64,000 nt of DNA from Streptomyces sp. CNQ-509 (GTDB taxonomy: Bacteria; Actinomycetota; Actinomycetes; Streptomycetales; Streptomycetaceae), in assembly GCF_001011035.1 (NCBI RefSeq), contig NZ_CP011492.1:7185447-7249446 (forward strand). Direction: 5' to 3'. Position 1 is the first letter of the stretch. The number at the start of each line of letters is the position of its first letter. Below the pieces are notes generated by a model. The model made no database searches. It saw only the letters and a program-made list of their open reading frames with translations, and was not told the origin of the DNA. This document shows positions 8,741 through 16,196 of the stretch, piece after piece. The position numbers and the translations under genes are program-made.

Positions 8741-9295
8741 ATGCCTTCCGCAGCATGCCTGGGAGAGCAGCCCGCCGCCGGCCGTCCGAGCCCGGCCGGC
8801 GGCGGTGCGGGCGGGCACGGCACGGCCGCCGCGCGGCGCCGCGGGCTGCGCGCGGACCGGGCGCGGCAGTTGGCCGACCTCCTCCGCGGCCAGGCGCTCG
8901 GCGGCGCGTACGCGGGCGGCGTACTGCCGCACGAGTCGGACCTCGGCGCCGACTACGGCGCCACCCGCAACACCGCGCGCCAGGCGCTCGACCTGCTGCG
9001 CTCCGAGCGGTTGGTGGAGCGGGTGCCGGGGGTGGGCACGGTGGTCGTCGCGGAGAAGTACGCGCACGGGCTCGACCGGCTGCAGGGCCTGGCCGGGACG
9101 CTCCACGAGCACGGCCGCGTCACCCCAACGAGATCCGCGCCGCGGGCCCCGTCGCCGCCCCCGCCTGCGTCGCCGAGCGCCTCGGCGCGCCCGAGGGCGG
9201 CGGGGTGCTGCACGTGGAGCGGCTGCGCCGCCCCGGCGGGCTGCCGCTCGCCCTGGACCTGACGTACCTGCCCTCGCTGGCGCTGGAGAGCTTCG
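8741..9295 (+). pseudogene. Broken GntR/HutC (UTRA) regulator
   Basis: The first part in frame 2 (from ATG 8741) encodes a GntR winged helix: RARQLADLLRGQAL, GVLPHESDLGADYGATRNTARQALDLLRSERLVERVPGVGT. At about 9120-9126 (a run of C in CACCCCAAC) the frame is lost; the UTRA ligand domain continues one frame over as NEIRAAGPVAAPACVAERLG...LHVERLRRPGGLPLALDLTYLP and then stops matching. So one base seems missing and the second half of the UTRA domain is gone. A sequencing error could explain the frameshift but not the missing half. Confidence 0.65.
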
Positions 9296-9600
9296 AGCGG
9301 ATGCGCACGGAGATCGCCGCGATGGGCGCGCGGACGCCGCACGAGCTGATGCGCTGCGCCGAGGTCACCTTCATCCGCGACTGCGCCGAGATGGCCGCGC
9401 GCGCCTCGCCGGCCCGCACCGAGTCCCGCTGGGGCTTGCACCATCGGCGCACCGACCACCCGGAGCGCGACGACAAGCGCTGGCTGCACCACCTTGACCT
9501 GCGCAGGTCGCCGTCCGGCGCGATGGAGTTCACCGCCCGCCCGGTCGAGCCGTACGTGGTTCCGGCCGCCGGATACGAGCCCCCGCGGCGGGCCCGAGCG
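9295..9600 (+). pseudogene. C-terminal remnant of a fumarate reductase/SDH-type flavoprotein
   Basis: In frame 1, directly fused to the truncated UTRA remnant, is a segment with IRDCAEMAARASPARTESRWG, HRRTDHPERDDKRWLHHLDL and RPVEPYVVPAAGY. The ESR-G-H-R-D-PERDD-WL pattern is that of the C-terminal domain of succinate dehydrogenase/fumarate reductase-type flavoproteins. The FAD-binding and capping domains are absent. No stop codon ends it cleanly; the frame runs into the next remnant. Identification rests on this short motif, so the family call is tentative. Confidence 0.5.
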
Positions 9601-9647
9601 GCACCTCGGCGAGGTCCGCGGCGAGGCCGCGCCGGGAGCCCGCGCCG

Positions 9648-9917
9648 GTGGCGCGCCGCGCGCCGGCCGCGGCTCACGCGCCCGCGGGCGACCCGCGGAT
9701 CCTCGGCGTACTGGCGCTCGCCGAGGAGCAGTTCGCGCTCGACGAACGGCGGCCCTACCTCGCCGACCCCGACGCCGCGGTACGCCGCGCCCCCGTCCTC
9801 GCCCTGCTGGAGCACCGGGCCGCCGGCGCCTTCGTCGCCGCCGCGCTCGCCACCGTCGCCGCCGACCCGGACGCGGACGTCCGCGCCTGCGCCCGCCGCG
9901 CCCTGCCGCACGGCTGA
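9648..9917 (+). CDS. HEAT-repeat protein, short, possibly a remnant
   Basis: An 89-aa frame from GTG 9648. From DPRILGVLALAEEQFALDERRPYL on, it contains two HEAT-like helical pairs (DPDAAVRRAPVLALLEHR and DPDADVRACARRALPHG). The N-terminal stretch MARRAPAAAHAPAG is low complexity and probably not native, and a GGGAG at 9633 is the only ribosome site. It lies between the flavoprotein remnant and a solute-binding lipoprotein gene. It may still be made, or may be the end of a degraded gene. Confidence 0.4.
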   Translation: MARRAPAAAHAPAGDPRILGVLALAEEQFALDERRPYLADPDAAVRRAPVLALLEHRAAGAFVAAALATVAADPDADVRACARRALPHG

Positions 9918-10021
9918 CGCGGGCGGCCGCACGGAATGACAGGGCTCCGGCGCGCCAACGCCGATGTTGCAAAAGGAACTCGACCGGGGAGCGCGCCGAA
10001 CGTATGCGCGGAAGGCATGTC

Positions 10022-10027
10022 TATGAT
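10022..10027 (+). promoter_or_regulatory. Possible -10 element and tandem ATCAGTC
   Basis: TATGAT at 10022-10027 is a good -10 box, 72 nt before the lipoprotein gene. It overlaps a tandem repeat ATCAGTC-ATCAGTC-AGTC that could be an operator half-site array. No clear -35 was found. Confidence 0.35.
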
Positions 10028-10098
10028 CAGTCATCAGTCAGTCCGGCCCCCCGTCAGCCCGACCGGCCCCCGGCCGCCCGATCGTCGATGGATCTCAC

Positions 10099-11295
10099 AT
10101 GTCTCTGCACCACGTGCGTAGAAAGGCGGTCCCCCTCGCCGCCGCCGCAGCGATGCTGTCCGTGCTGGCCGCCTGTGGCGACGGCGACGACGACGGCGGC
10201 GATGACGGCAAGAACAGCGCCTCCCCGGCCGCCGAGGCCGGCGGTGCCACGGACCTGAGCAAGGAGTGCCCGGAGACGATCGTGGTCCAGACGGCATGGT
10301 GGCCGGACATCACCTCCGCCGGTGCGATGTACCAGCTCCTCGGCGACGACATGGACGTCGACGCCAACGCCAAGAAGGTCACCGCGCCGCTCGTCGCCTC
10401 CGGCGGCAAGGACACCGGCGTGAAGCTGGAGCTGCGCTCCGGCGGCCCGGCGATCGGCTTCAACCCGACGTCCTCGCAGATGTACACGGACGACAGCATC
10501 CACCTGGGCATCCCCCAGGGCTTCGACGAGGCGATCCAGAACTCCGGCAGGCAGCCGACGCTCGCGGTGATGTCGCTGCTGGCGAAGAACCCGCAGGTCA
10601 TCATGTGGGACCCGGAGAAGCACCCGGACGTGAAGTCGATCGAGGACATCGGCAGGACCGACACCACCGTCGTCTACGTCCCCACGCCCTACATGGACTA
10701 CCTGACCAGCAAGGGCATCCTGAAGAAGGACCAGGTCGACAGCTCGGGCGACGGCTCCCCCGCGCGCTTCGTCGCCGCCGGCGGCACCATCGCCACCTCG
10801 GGGTACGCGACCGAGGACCCGTACATCTACGAGGAGGAGCTGCCCGACTGGGGCAAGCCGGTCGCGTCGCAGCTCGCCTACGAGTACTACCCCAACCCCG
10901 GCCCCTCGCCGGTGATCCGCCCGGCGGACAAGGCCGAGCTGGCGCCGTGCCTGAAGAAGCTCGTGCCCGTCATCCAGCAGGGCGCGGTCGACCTGATGGA
11001 GAACCCGGACCCGGTGATCGACAAGGTCATCGAGCTGCGCGACACCTTCAAGGCCGACCAGCCGTTCTCCAAGGGCGTCGGGAAGTACTCGGTGGAGCAG
11101 ATGAGGGCGCTCGACCTCGTCGCCGACCCGGGCAAGCCCGTGGGCGAGTTCGACACCGGGCGGGTGCAGGAGCTGATCGACCTCGCCGGGCCGGTCTTCG
11201 AGGCGCAGAAGAAGCCGATCAAGGACGGGCTGGCCCCCGGGGACCTGGTGACCAACGAGTTCATCGACACCTCGATCACACTCGGCGGCGAGTGA
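10099..11295 (+). CDS. ABC transporter solute-binding lipoprotein (NMT1/SsuA-like), orphan
   Basis: A 398-aa exported lipoprotein: signal peptide with lipobox LAAC at residues 24-27, then a Gly/Asp linker and a two-lobed binding domain. Segments such as ETIVVQTAWWPDITSAGAMYQLLG, GFNPTSSQMYTDDSIHLGI and TSGYATEDPYIYEEELPDWGK fit the nitrate/sulfonate/taurine or thiamine-precursor binding group. In working transporters a permease and an ATPase gene are adjacent; here none is found, upstream are gene remnants and downstream is a methyltransferase. It is therefore an orphan unless it shares another system's permease. Confidence 0.75.
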   Translation: MSLHHVRRKAVPLAAAAAMLSVLAACGDGDDDGGDDGKNSASPAAEAGGATDLSKECPETIVVQTAWWPDITSAGAMYQLLGDDMDVDANAKKVTAPLVASGGKDTGVKLELRSGGPAIGFNPTSSQMYTDDSIHLGIPQGFDEAIQNSGRQPTLAVMSLLAKNPQVIMWDPEKHPDVKSIEDIGRTDTTVVYVPTPYMDYLTSKGILKKDQVDSSGDGSPARFVAAGGTIATSGYATEDPYIYEEELPDWGKPVASQLAYEYYPNPGPSPVIRPADKAELAPCLKKLVPVIQQGAVDLMENPDPVIDKVIELRDTFKADQPFSKGVGKYSVEQMRALDLVADPGKPVGEFDTGRVQELIDLAGPVFEAQKKPIKDGLAPGDLVTNEFIDTSITLGGE

Positions 11296-11324
11296 GACCG
11301 GTGGCCGGGGGTACGGAGGCGGAC

Positions 11325-12140
11325 ATGGCGGTTGACGGGAACGAGGCCGGGCGTGAGGGGAGAATGCCGCTGCCGGACGCGCGCAAGCCCCACCCGTCGC
11401 GCTTCTGGGACTACGCGCTGGGCGGCCGTGACAACGTGCACGCCGACCGCGACCTGCTGGAGGAGGCCGAGCGCATCATGCCCGACCTCAAGGTGCTCAC
11501 GCGGGAGCAGCGGCTCTTCGTCGACCGCACCGTCGAGTACTGGGTAGGCGAGGCCGGGGTGCGGCAGATCCTCGACATCGGCGGGGGCATGCCCACGGGC
11601 ATCTACGACAACGTCCACGAGGTCGCCCACCGCATCGCGCCGGACACCCGGGTCGTCTACGTCGACAAGAACCCCGTCGCCGTCGCGCACATGGCGGCCC
11701 TCCAGGCCGACGGCGAGTACACGGTGGCCCTCGAGGGCGACGTGCGCGACCCGGACACCATCCTCTTCGACGAAGTCGTCAGGTCCACCCTGGACTTCAC
11801 GTTGCCGGTCGGCGTTCTGCTCTCGGGCATCCTGCACTTCATCACCGACGAGGAGGACCCGGCGGCCATCGTGTCCCGGATCCACGAGGCGGTGGTGCCG
11901 GGCAGCTTCCTGTCGGTCAACCACATCTCCTCCGACATCGACCCGCGCGTTCCCGACGTCATCGAGATCTTCCGCCGGGCCAGCGACCCGCTGATCGACC
12001 GGGACCGCGCGGAGCTGGAGCGGATCCTGGCGCCCTGGACTCCGGTCGACCCCGGTCTGGTTCCGGTGAGCCGCTGGCGCCCGGCAGGCGAGGCGCAGAA
12101 CGCGTGCGACGCCTACGGGGCGGTGCTCCGCAAGGCGTGA
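11325..12140 (+). CDS. SAM-dependent methyltransferase, DUF574 family
   Basis: A 271-aa protein with the DUF574 hallmarks: PHPSRFWDYALGGRDNVHADR near the N-terminus, the SAM-binding GxGxP-like motif ILDIGGGMPTGIYDNVHEVA, acidic YVDKNPVAVAHM, then LLSGILHFI and RPAGEAQNACDAYGAVLRK at the end. This family is greatly expanded in Streptomyces and its substrates are unknown. The ATG at 11325 follows CGGAGGCGGAC. A strong terminator follows at 12173-12203. Confidence 0.88.
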   Translation: MAVDGNEAGREGRMPLPDARKPHPSRFWDYALGGRDNVHADRDLLEEAERIMPDLKVLTREQRLFVDRTVEYWVGEAGVRQILDIGGGMPTGIYDNVHEVAHRIAPDTRVVYVDKNPVAVAHMAALQADGEYTVALEGDVRDPDTILFDEVVRSTLDFTLPVGVLLSGILHFITDEEDPAAIVSRIHEAVVPGSFLSVNHISSDIDPRVPDVIEIFRRASDPLIDRDRAELERILAPWTPVDPGLVPVSRWRPAGEAQNACDAYGAVLRKA

Positions 12141-12172
12141 GGCGAACCGCGCCGTGAGGCGCGTGCGGTGAC

Positions 12173-12203
12173 GGCCGCCGCCGGGGACTCCCCGGCGGCG
12201 GCC
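12173..12203. terminator. Strong terminator hairpin at left edge of cluster
   Basis: A perfect 14-bp stem, GGCCGCCGCCGGGG (12173-12186) with its complement at 12190-12203, and a 3-nt loop (ACT). It insulates the phenazine genes from the methyltransferase upstream. Confidence 0.8.
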
Positions 12204-12275
12204 GCCCGCGTGCGGTGCGGGTCCGGTCCCGCCGCCGTGAATGCGCGGCCCCCCGGCCGCTGCCCGCCGGTTTAA

Positions 12276-12302
12276 TTGACTAATTGTCCCCGGCCGTACA
12301 CT
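12276..12302 (+). promoter_or_regulatory. Putative promoter of the prenyltransferase block
   Basis: TTGACT (12276-12281) and TACACT (12297-12302) are separated by 15 nt, which is short for a vegetative promoter. The -35 sits in AATTGACTAATT, whose ends form an inverted AATT...AATT repeat and could be a regulator site. This is the most AT-rich stretch near the cluster. Confidence 0.4.
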
Positions 12303-12521
12303 GGCTGTGAATATCCAGCATTCCATTTCCGGCGGCGGCGCGGCTGTCAAGCGATCGCCAAGCCATCGTAAAGTCAAAGGCAAGCGAGGGCTGGGAGGAT
12401 CCGGGCGTGTTCCCAGGCCGACAGCGGGGTGTTCACCCTTGCCCACGCCTGCTTCGGGCAGTCCGGCTAGGAATTTGCGGTTCCGATGACTCAACCGAGG
12501 TCGACCCCTCTGGAGGGAAGA

Positions 12522-13424
12522 ATGCCCGAGGCCACCAAGCTGGAAACCATCTATTCGGCCGTCGAGCAGACTTCCAGACTGGTGGATGCGCCGTGCGCCC
12601 GGGAGAAGATCTGGCCGGCCCTGGACACGTTCGGCAAGTGGCTCGTGGACGACGCCCACATCATCTTCAGCATGGGAACGGGCGAGCGTTACCGGGGCGA
12701 GCTGGCCTTCGACTTCACCCTGCCCACCGAGGCGGGCGACCCTTATGCCGCCGCGGTCGCCGGCGGTCTGCTCGAAGAGACCGACCACGCGATCACGGGA
12801 CTGTTCACCGAGATCCGCGACCGTTTTCCCGTCGACGCCTACGCGGTGGATTTCGGCGTCGTCGGCGGTTTCCGGAAAGCGGTGACGTTCTTTCCGCTCG
12901 CCAAACCGCAGAGCATGAAGGCACTCACGGAATTGCCGTCCATTCCGCCGGGCCTCGCCGCGCACGCCGATTCCTTCGCCGAGGCCGGGCTCGACGGCAA
13001 GGTCTCCGCCATCGGCGTCGACTACCGCAGCCGCAGCTGGAACCTCTACGTCAGCGGGCTCACCCCGGAATACACCCGCCCCGACGCCCTCATCCCCACC
13101 CTGCGCGACATGGGGCTGCCGGAGCCGAGTGAGCACATGCTGGAGTTCATCGGCACCTCGTACGCCATGTACCCGACCTTCGGCTGGGACACCACCCGGA
13201 TCGAGCGTATGTGCTTCTCCACCCGGACCTCGGACCCGGATCTGCTGCCGTCCCGGATAGCGCCCGAGGTCGGGAGGTTCGCCCGCGACATGCCGACCGT
13301 GCACGGCGGCGAGCCGAGTTACGTCTACGCCGGCACGGTGGCGAGGGGCGAGGAGTTCTTCAAGCTCGCCTCGTACTACCAGATGTCATCCCAGGTTTCC
13401 GACCGCGTACGCCCCGCGGACTGA
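12522..13424 (+). CDS. ABBA-type aromatic (phenazine) prenyltransferase
   Basis: A 300-aa soluble aromatic prenyltransferase of the NphB/CloQ/PpzP type, which attaches a prenyl group from DMAPP or GPP to an aromatic ring inside an antiparallel beta/alpha barrel. Family segments include YSAVEQTSRLVDAPCAREKIWP, AYAVDFGVVGGFRKAVTFFP, SAIGVDYRSRSWNLYVSG, GLPEPSEHMLEFI and FKLASYYQ near the C-terminus. It resembles the phenazine prenyltransferases PpzP/EpzP from memory. The ATG at 12522 lies 6 nt after TGGAGGGAA, so this start is preferred over an ATG 36 nt upstream. Position beside phz genes makes a phenazine the likely acceptor. Prenyl chain length cannot be read. Confidence 0.88.
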   Translation: MPEATKLETIYSAVEQTSRLVDAPCAREKIWPALDTFGKWLVDDAHIIFSMGTGERYRGELAFDFTLPTEAGDPYAAAVAGGLLEETDHAITGLFTEIRDRFPVDAYAVDFGVVGGFRKAVTFFPLAKPQSMKALTELPSIPPGLAAHADSFAEAGLDGKVSAIGVDYRSRSWNLYVSGLTPEYTRPDALIPTLRDMGLPEPSEHMLEFIGTSYAMYPTFGWDTTRIERMCFSTRTSDPDLLPSRIAPEVGRFARDMPTVHGGEPSYVYAGTVARGEEFFKLASYYQMSSQVSDRVRPAD

Positions 13425-13461
13425 AACCGGCCGGAAAGCAAGTGAGCACAAGGAGCCGAGC

Positions 13462-13593
13462 ATGACCGAGACCCGAGAACGCACCGAACCCGAGGACCCG
13501 GCCACGCTGTCCGTCCACCTCCGCAACCACGAACCCGCATCTGCCGGAAACGCCTCCACCCGGCGTTCCGGCGCAACCGGGGGAGGCGCCTGA
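13462..13593 (+). CDS. Small ORF coupled to the flavin monooxygenase (43 aa)
   Basis: An ATG at 13462 preceded by AAGGAGCCGAGC opens a 43-codon frame (begins MTETRERTEPEDPATLSVHL, ends ATGGGA) whose TGA overlaps the ATG of the next gene by one base (TGATG at 13591-13595). The excellent ribosome site and the stop/start overlap suggest it is translated and couples translation of the monooxygenase. It is hydrophilic and has no recognisable domain. It could equally be the remnant start of a longer lost protein. Confidence 0.55.
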   Translation: MTETRERTEPEDPATLSVHLRNHEPASAGNASTRRSGATGGGA

Positions 13594-14819
13594 TGGCCGC
13601 TCCCGTGCTCATCGCCGGCGGCGGCATCGGCGGGCTCACCACCGCGCTGAGCCTGCACGCCGCCGGCATCCCCTCCCTCGTCGTCGAGAGCGCCCGCCGC
13701 ATCGAACCCCTCGGCGTCGGCATCAGCCTCCTCACCCACGGCGTCCGCGAGCTGACCGAACTGGGCCTCGGCGACCGACTCGCCGAACTCGGCGTGCCCA
13801 CCGCGGAGTACTTCTTCTGCGACAAGTCCGGCAACAAGCTCTTCGCCCAGCCCCGCGGCAAGGCGACCGGCTCCGAGTGGCCGCAGTACTGCATCCACCG
13901 CGGCGAACTGCACCTGCTGCTCCTGGACGAGGTCCGCAGCCGGCTCGGCGCCGACGCCGTCCGCACCGGCACCCGGCTGCAGGACTTCACCCAGCACGGC
14001 GACGGCGTCGAGGTCGTCGTGACGGACCGCGACAGCGGTGCCGCCGAGACCCTCCGGGCCGCCGCGCTGATCGGCGCGGACGGCCTGAACTCCACGGTCC
14101 GCGCCCGGCTGCACCCCGACGAGAGGGAGCTGGCCTGGTCCGGCCAGCGGATGTGGCGCGGTGTGACGGAGGGCGTCCCGCCGTTCCTCACCGGCCGTTC
14201 CTGGGTCGGGGCGAGCGACGGCGACGTGACGCTCGTCGCGTACCCGATCGGCAAGGACCGCACCAACTGGGTCTGCCTGGTGCGGGTCGCGGAGCCCGGC
14301 CTGCTGCCCGAGGCCGCCGACGGCCCGGTCGACGACCGCCGCGAGGGTCTGCTCAAGGAGGTGCTGTCGCACTACGAGGGCTGGTCGCTGGGCTGGCTCG
14401 ACGTGCGCGACCTGCTGGAGCGCTCCGTGGAGGTCCTGGAGTACCCCATGGTCGACCGCGACCCGCTGCCCGCCTGGGGCAGCGGCCGCGTCACGCTCCT
14501 CGGCGACGCCGCCCACCCCATGTACCCGGCGGGTGGCAACGGCGCGGCACAGGCCATCCTGGACGCGCGGGTGCTCGCGTACGAACTGGCGCGGGCCGAC
14601 GGGGACGTGTCGGCGGGGCTGGCCGCGTACGAGCGCACCCGGCTGGAGGAGGCCAACGGCGTCGTCATGGCCGCCAGGGCGATGGAGCGGGCCACGAGCC
14701 CCGACACCTGGGACCGCGCCCAGATCACGCAGATGATGGAGATGTACCGGAAGAAGGCCGAGAGCGAGGTGGCGCAGCTCAACTCCCGCCCCTCCTACAC
14801 CCCGCCGCGCCGGGAGTAG
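13593..14819 (+). CDS. FAD-dependent phenazine monooxygenase, PhzS-like
   Basis: A 408-aa group A flavoprotein hydroxylase. The N-terminal Rossmann motif is LIAGGGIGGLTTALSLHAAG, the second NAD(P)H/FAD motif is in LIGADGLNSTVRARLHPDE, and the FAD-ribityl motif is VTLLGDAAHPMYPAGGNGAAQ. Segments RMWRGVTEG, YPMVDRDPLPAWGSGR and QYCIHRGELHLLLLDEVR match Pseudomonas PhzS, which hydroxylates and decarboxylates (5-methyl)phenazine-1-carboxylate to a hydroxyphenazine. Expected role: convert phenazine-1-carboxylate to 1-hydroxyphenazine or hydroxylate a prenylated form. It is translationally coupled to the small ORF ahead and followed by a terminator. Confidence 0.87.
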   Translation: MAAPVLIAGGGIGGLTTALSLHAAGIPSLVVESARRIEPLGVGISLLTHGVRELTELGLGDRLAELGVPTAEYFFCDKSGNKLFAQPRGKATGSEWPQYCIHRGELHLLLLDEVRSRLGADAVRTGTRLQDFTQHGDGVEVVVTDRDSGAAETLRAAALIGADGLNSTVRARLHPDERELAWSGQRMWRGVTEGVPPFLTGRSWVGASDGDVTLVAYPIGKDRTNWVCLVRVAEPGLLPEAADGPVDDRREGLLKEVLSHYEGWSLGWLDVRDLLERSVEVLEYPMVDRDPLPAWGSGRVTLLGDAAHPMYPAGGNGAAQAILDARVLAYELARADGDVSAGLAAYERTRLEEANGVVMAARAMERATSPDTWDRAQITQMMEMYRKKAESEVAQLNSRPSYTPPRRE

Positions 14820-14925
14820 AGCCGCCGTCACGACCGGCCCCGGCCGGAACGAGGACTCGGTGCGCGGGCACACAGCGGTGCCCGCGGCGTCCCGGCGACG
14901 GGAACACCGCGGAGTCGAGACCGAA

Positions 14926-14955
14926 GGGGCCCGCCGGCATCCGCCGGCGGGCCCC
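14926..14955 (+). terminator. Terminator after the monooxygenase
   Basis: A perfect 12-bp stem GGGGCCCGCCGG (14926-14937) / complement (14944-14955) with loop CATCCG, about 107 nt past the monooxygenase stop. It separates the prenyltransferase block from the PhzA/B-like gene. The remaining sequence to 15109 holds no visible gene. Confidence 0.75.
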
Positions 14956-15109
14956 GGCTGCTCTCCGGCGCCGTCCCCGCACCCGCCCCGGCCGGGCCGG
15001 CTCCCGGCCGGGGACCTGCGCGTAGGTCCGCATCCGTCCCCCACGGCGGCGTACGCGTTTCTCCCCACGGCACCACCGACCACATCCGACACATGCGCCA
15101 GGAGACGCC

Positions 15110-15616
15110 ATGACCCCGTCCGTGTCCCGACCACCCGACACCGCCGCTCCGGTGTTCACCGACCACCACGACCTGCGGGCCCGCAACCTCCTGGCCGTCG
15201 AGCAGTACATGCGGACCGGCGCGGAGGCCCGGCTGCGCCGCTACACCCTCTACACCGACGACGGCACCGCGTCGCTCTTCTACACCGACATGGGGCGGCC
15301 CATCGTCGTCAGGGGGCGCGAGAAGCTGAAGCGCCACGGCGAGTTGTCGATGCAGGTGCTGCCGGACTGGCAGTGGCACGACGTGCAGATCTACCAGACG
15401 CAGGACCCGTCGGTCATCTGGGTCGAGTGCCAGGGCGAGGGCACCATCCGCTTCCCCGGCTATCCCCACGGCCGCTACCGGAACCACTTCATCCACGGCT
15501 TCACCCTCAGCGACGGACATATCCTGGCGAGCCGCGAGTACACCAACCCGATCGAGCACATGCGCGCGCTGAGCATCGAGACCCCCCACATCGAGCGGGA
15601 CTGGATCCCCTCCTGA
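15110..15616 (+). CDS. PhzA/PhzB family protein (first paralogue)
   Basis: A 168-aa member of the NTF2-like PhzA/B family, which condenses two PhzF products to form the phenazine ring. It keeps GREKLKRHGELSMQVLPDWQW, IWVECQGEGTIRFPGYPHGRYRNHF and SREYTNPIEHMRALSIETP. By memory of the Burkholderia structure, His76 and Glu143 here match the acid/base pair H73/E140, so it looks active. The N-terminus is about 15 residues longer than in the second copy. The ATG at 15110 follows CAGGAGACGCC. It stands alone, away from the main phz operon. Confidence 0.88.
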   Translation: MTPSVSRPPDTAAPVFTDHHDLRARNLLAVEQYMRTGAEARLRRYTLYTDDGTASLFYTDMGRPIVVRGREKLKRHGELSMQVLPDWQWHDVQIYQTQDPSVIWVECQGEGTIRFPGYPHGRYRNHFIHGFTLSDGHILASREYTNPIEHMRALSIETPHIERDWIPS

Positions 15617-15733
15617 CGGGTGCGTCCCGCGCGCCGCGTGCCGGGGTCGCCCTACCCGGCGGGTAATCGACCCCGGTCCGCCCTGCTGCGAAGATCGGCA
15701 GGGAACGGACCGCGAGGGAACGGAAGGACCGCC

Positions 15734-16087
15734 ATGACCGCCTACGCCATCGCCAAGCTGCAGGACGCCGCCCCCCACCCGGAGGTCGCCGACTACATCG
15801 AGCGGCTGCCGGCCACCTTCGAGCCGTACGGCGGCCGCTTCCTCGTGCACGCCACGCCGCACGAGGTGAAGGAGGGCGACTGGCCGGGCGGCGTGGTCAT
15901 GATCGGCTTCCCCGGCATCGCCGAGGCGCGGGCCTGGTGGGACTCGCCGGCCTACCGGGAGCTGGCGCCGCTGCGTTCGCGGCACATCGACGGCGACATC
16001 ATCCTGGTCGAGGGCGTGCCCGAGGACTACGTCCCGACCGCCGCGGTCCGCGCGATCCGCGAGGCCGCCGCCGGGGGCGCCGCGTAG
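15734..16087 (+). CDS. DUF1330 / dimeric alpha-beta barrel protein
   Basis: A 117-aa protein with the DUF1330 pattern: MTAYAIAKLQDAAPHPEVADYIE, then FEPYGGRFLVHATPHEVKEGDWPG, VMIGFPGIAEARAWWDSPAYREL and SRHIDGDIILVEG. These small ferredoxin-fold dimers are mostly uncharacterised; some relatives are monooxygenases or cyclases. The ATG at 15734 follows CGGAAGGACCGCC. Lying between phz genes, it may take part in tailoring, but it could be unrelated. Confidence 0.82.
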   Translation: MTAYAIAKLQDAAPHPEVADYIERLPATFEPYGGRFLVHATPHEVKEGDWPGGVVMIGFPGIAEARAWWDSPAYRELAPLRSRHIDGDIILVEGVPEDYVPTAAVRAIREAAAGGAA

Positions 16088-16137
16088 CGGCGGTCCGTCA
16101 CCGCGGCCGGGGGCCGGGGCGCCCGGGAACGCGCGAA

Positions 16138-16163
16138 CCCCGGCCGGCGGGTGCCGGCCGGGG
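16138..16163. terminator. Bidirectional terminator between convergent genes
   Basis: A perfect 11-bp stem CCCCGGCCGGC (16138-16148) / complement (16153-16163) with a GGGT loop, between the DUF1330 gene and the convergent protease gene. Confidence 0.75.
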
Positions 16164-16196
16164 CGAGGTGCCGTGTGCCGCGTGTGCTGCGCCGGG

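Larger units (their letters stand above)
12141..12521. other. Intergenic region upstream of the phenazine cluster
   Basis: A 381-nt gap. It holds the terminator of the upstream methyltransferase, then an AT-rich island with the promoter-like elements listed separately, then about 220 nt of likely 5' leader before the prenyltransferase. No coding potential was seen in it. Confidence 0.6.

Noticed and set aside
8686..9939. Reading 8686-9939 as one intact 417-codon gene
   Set aside because: Its first 145 codons and last 110 codons are shadows of other frames; recognisable motifs occupy only the middle, consistent with a broken gene.
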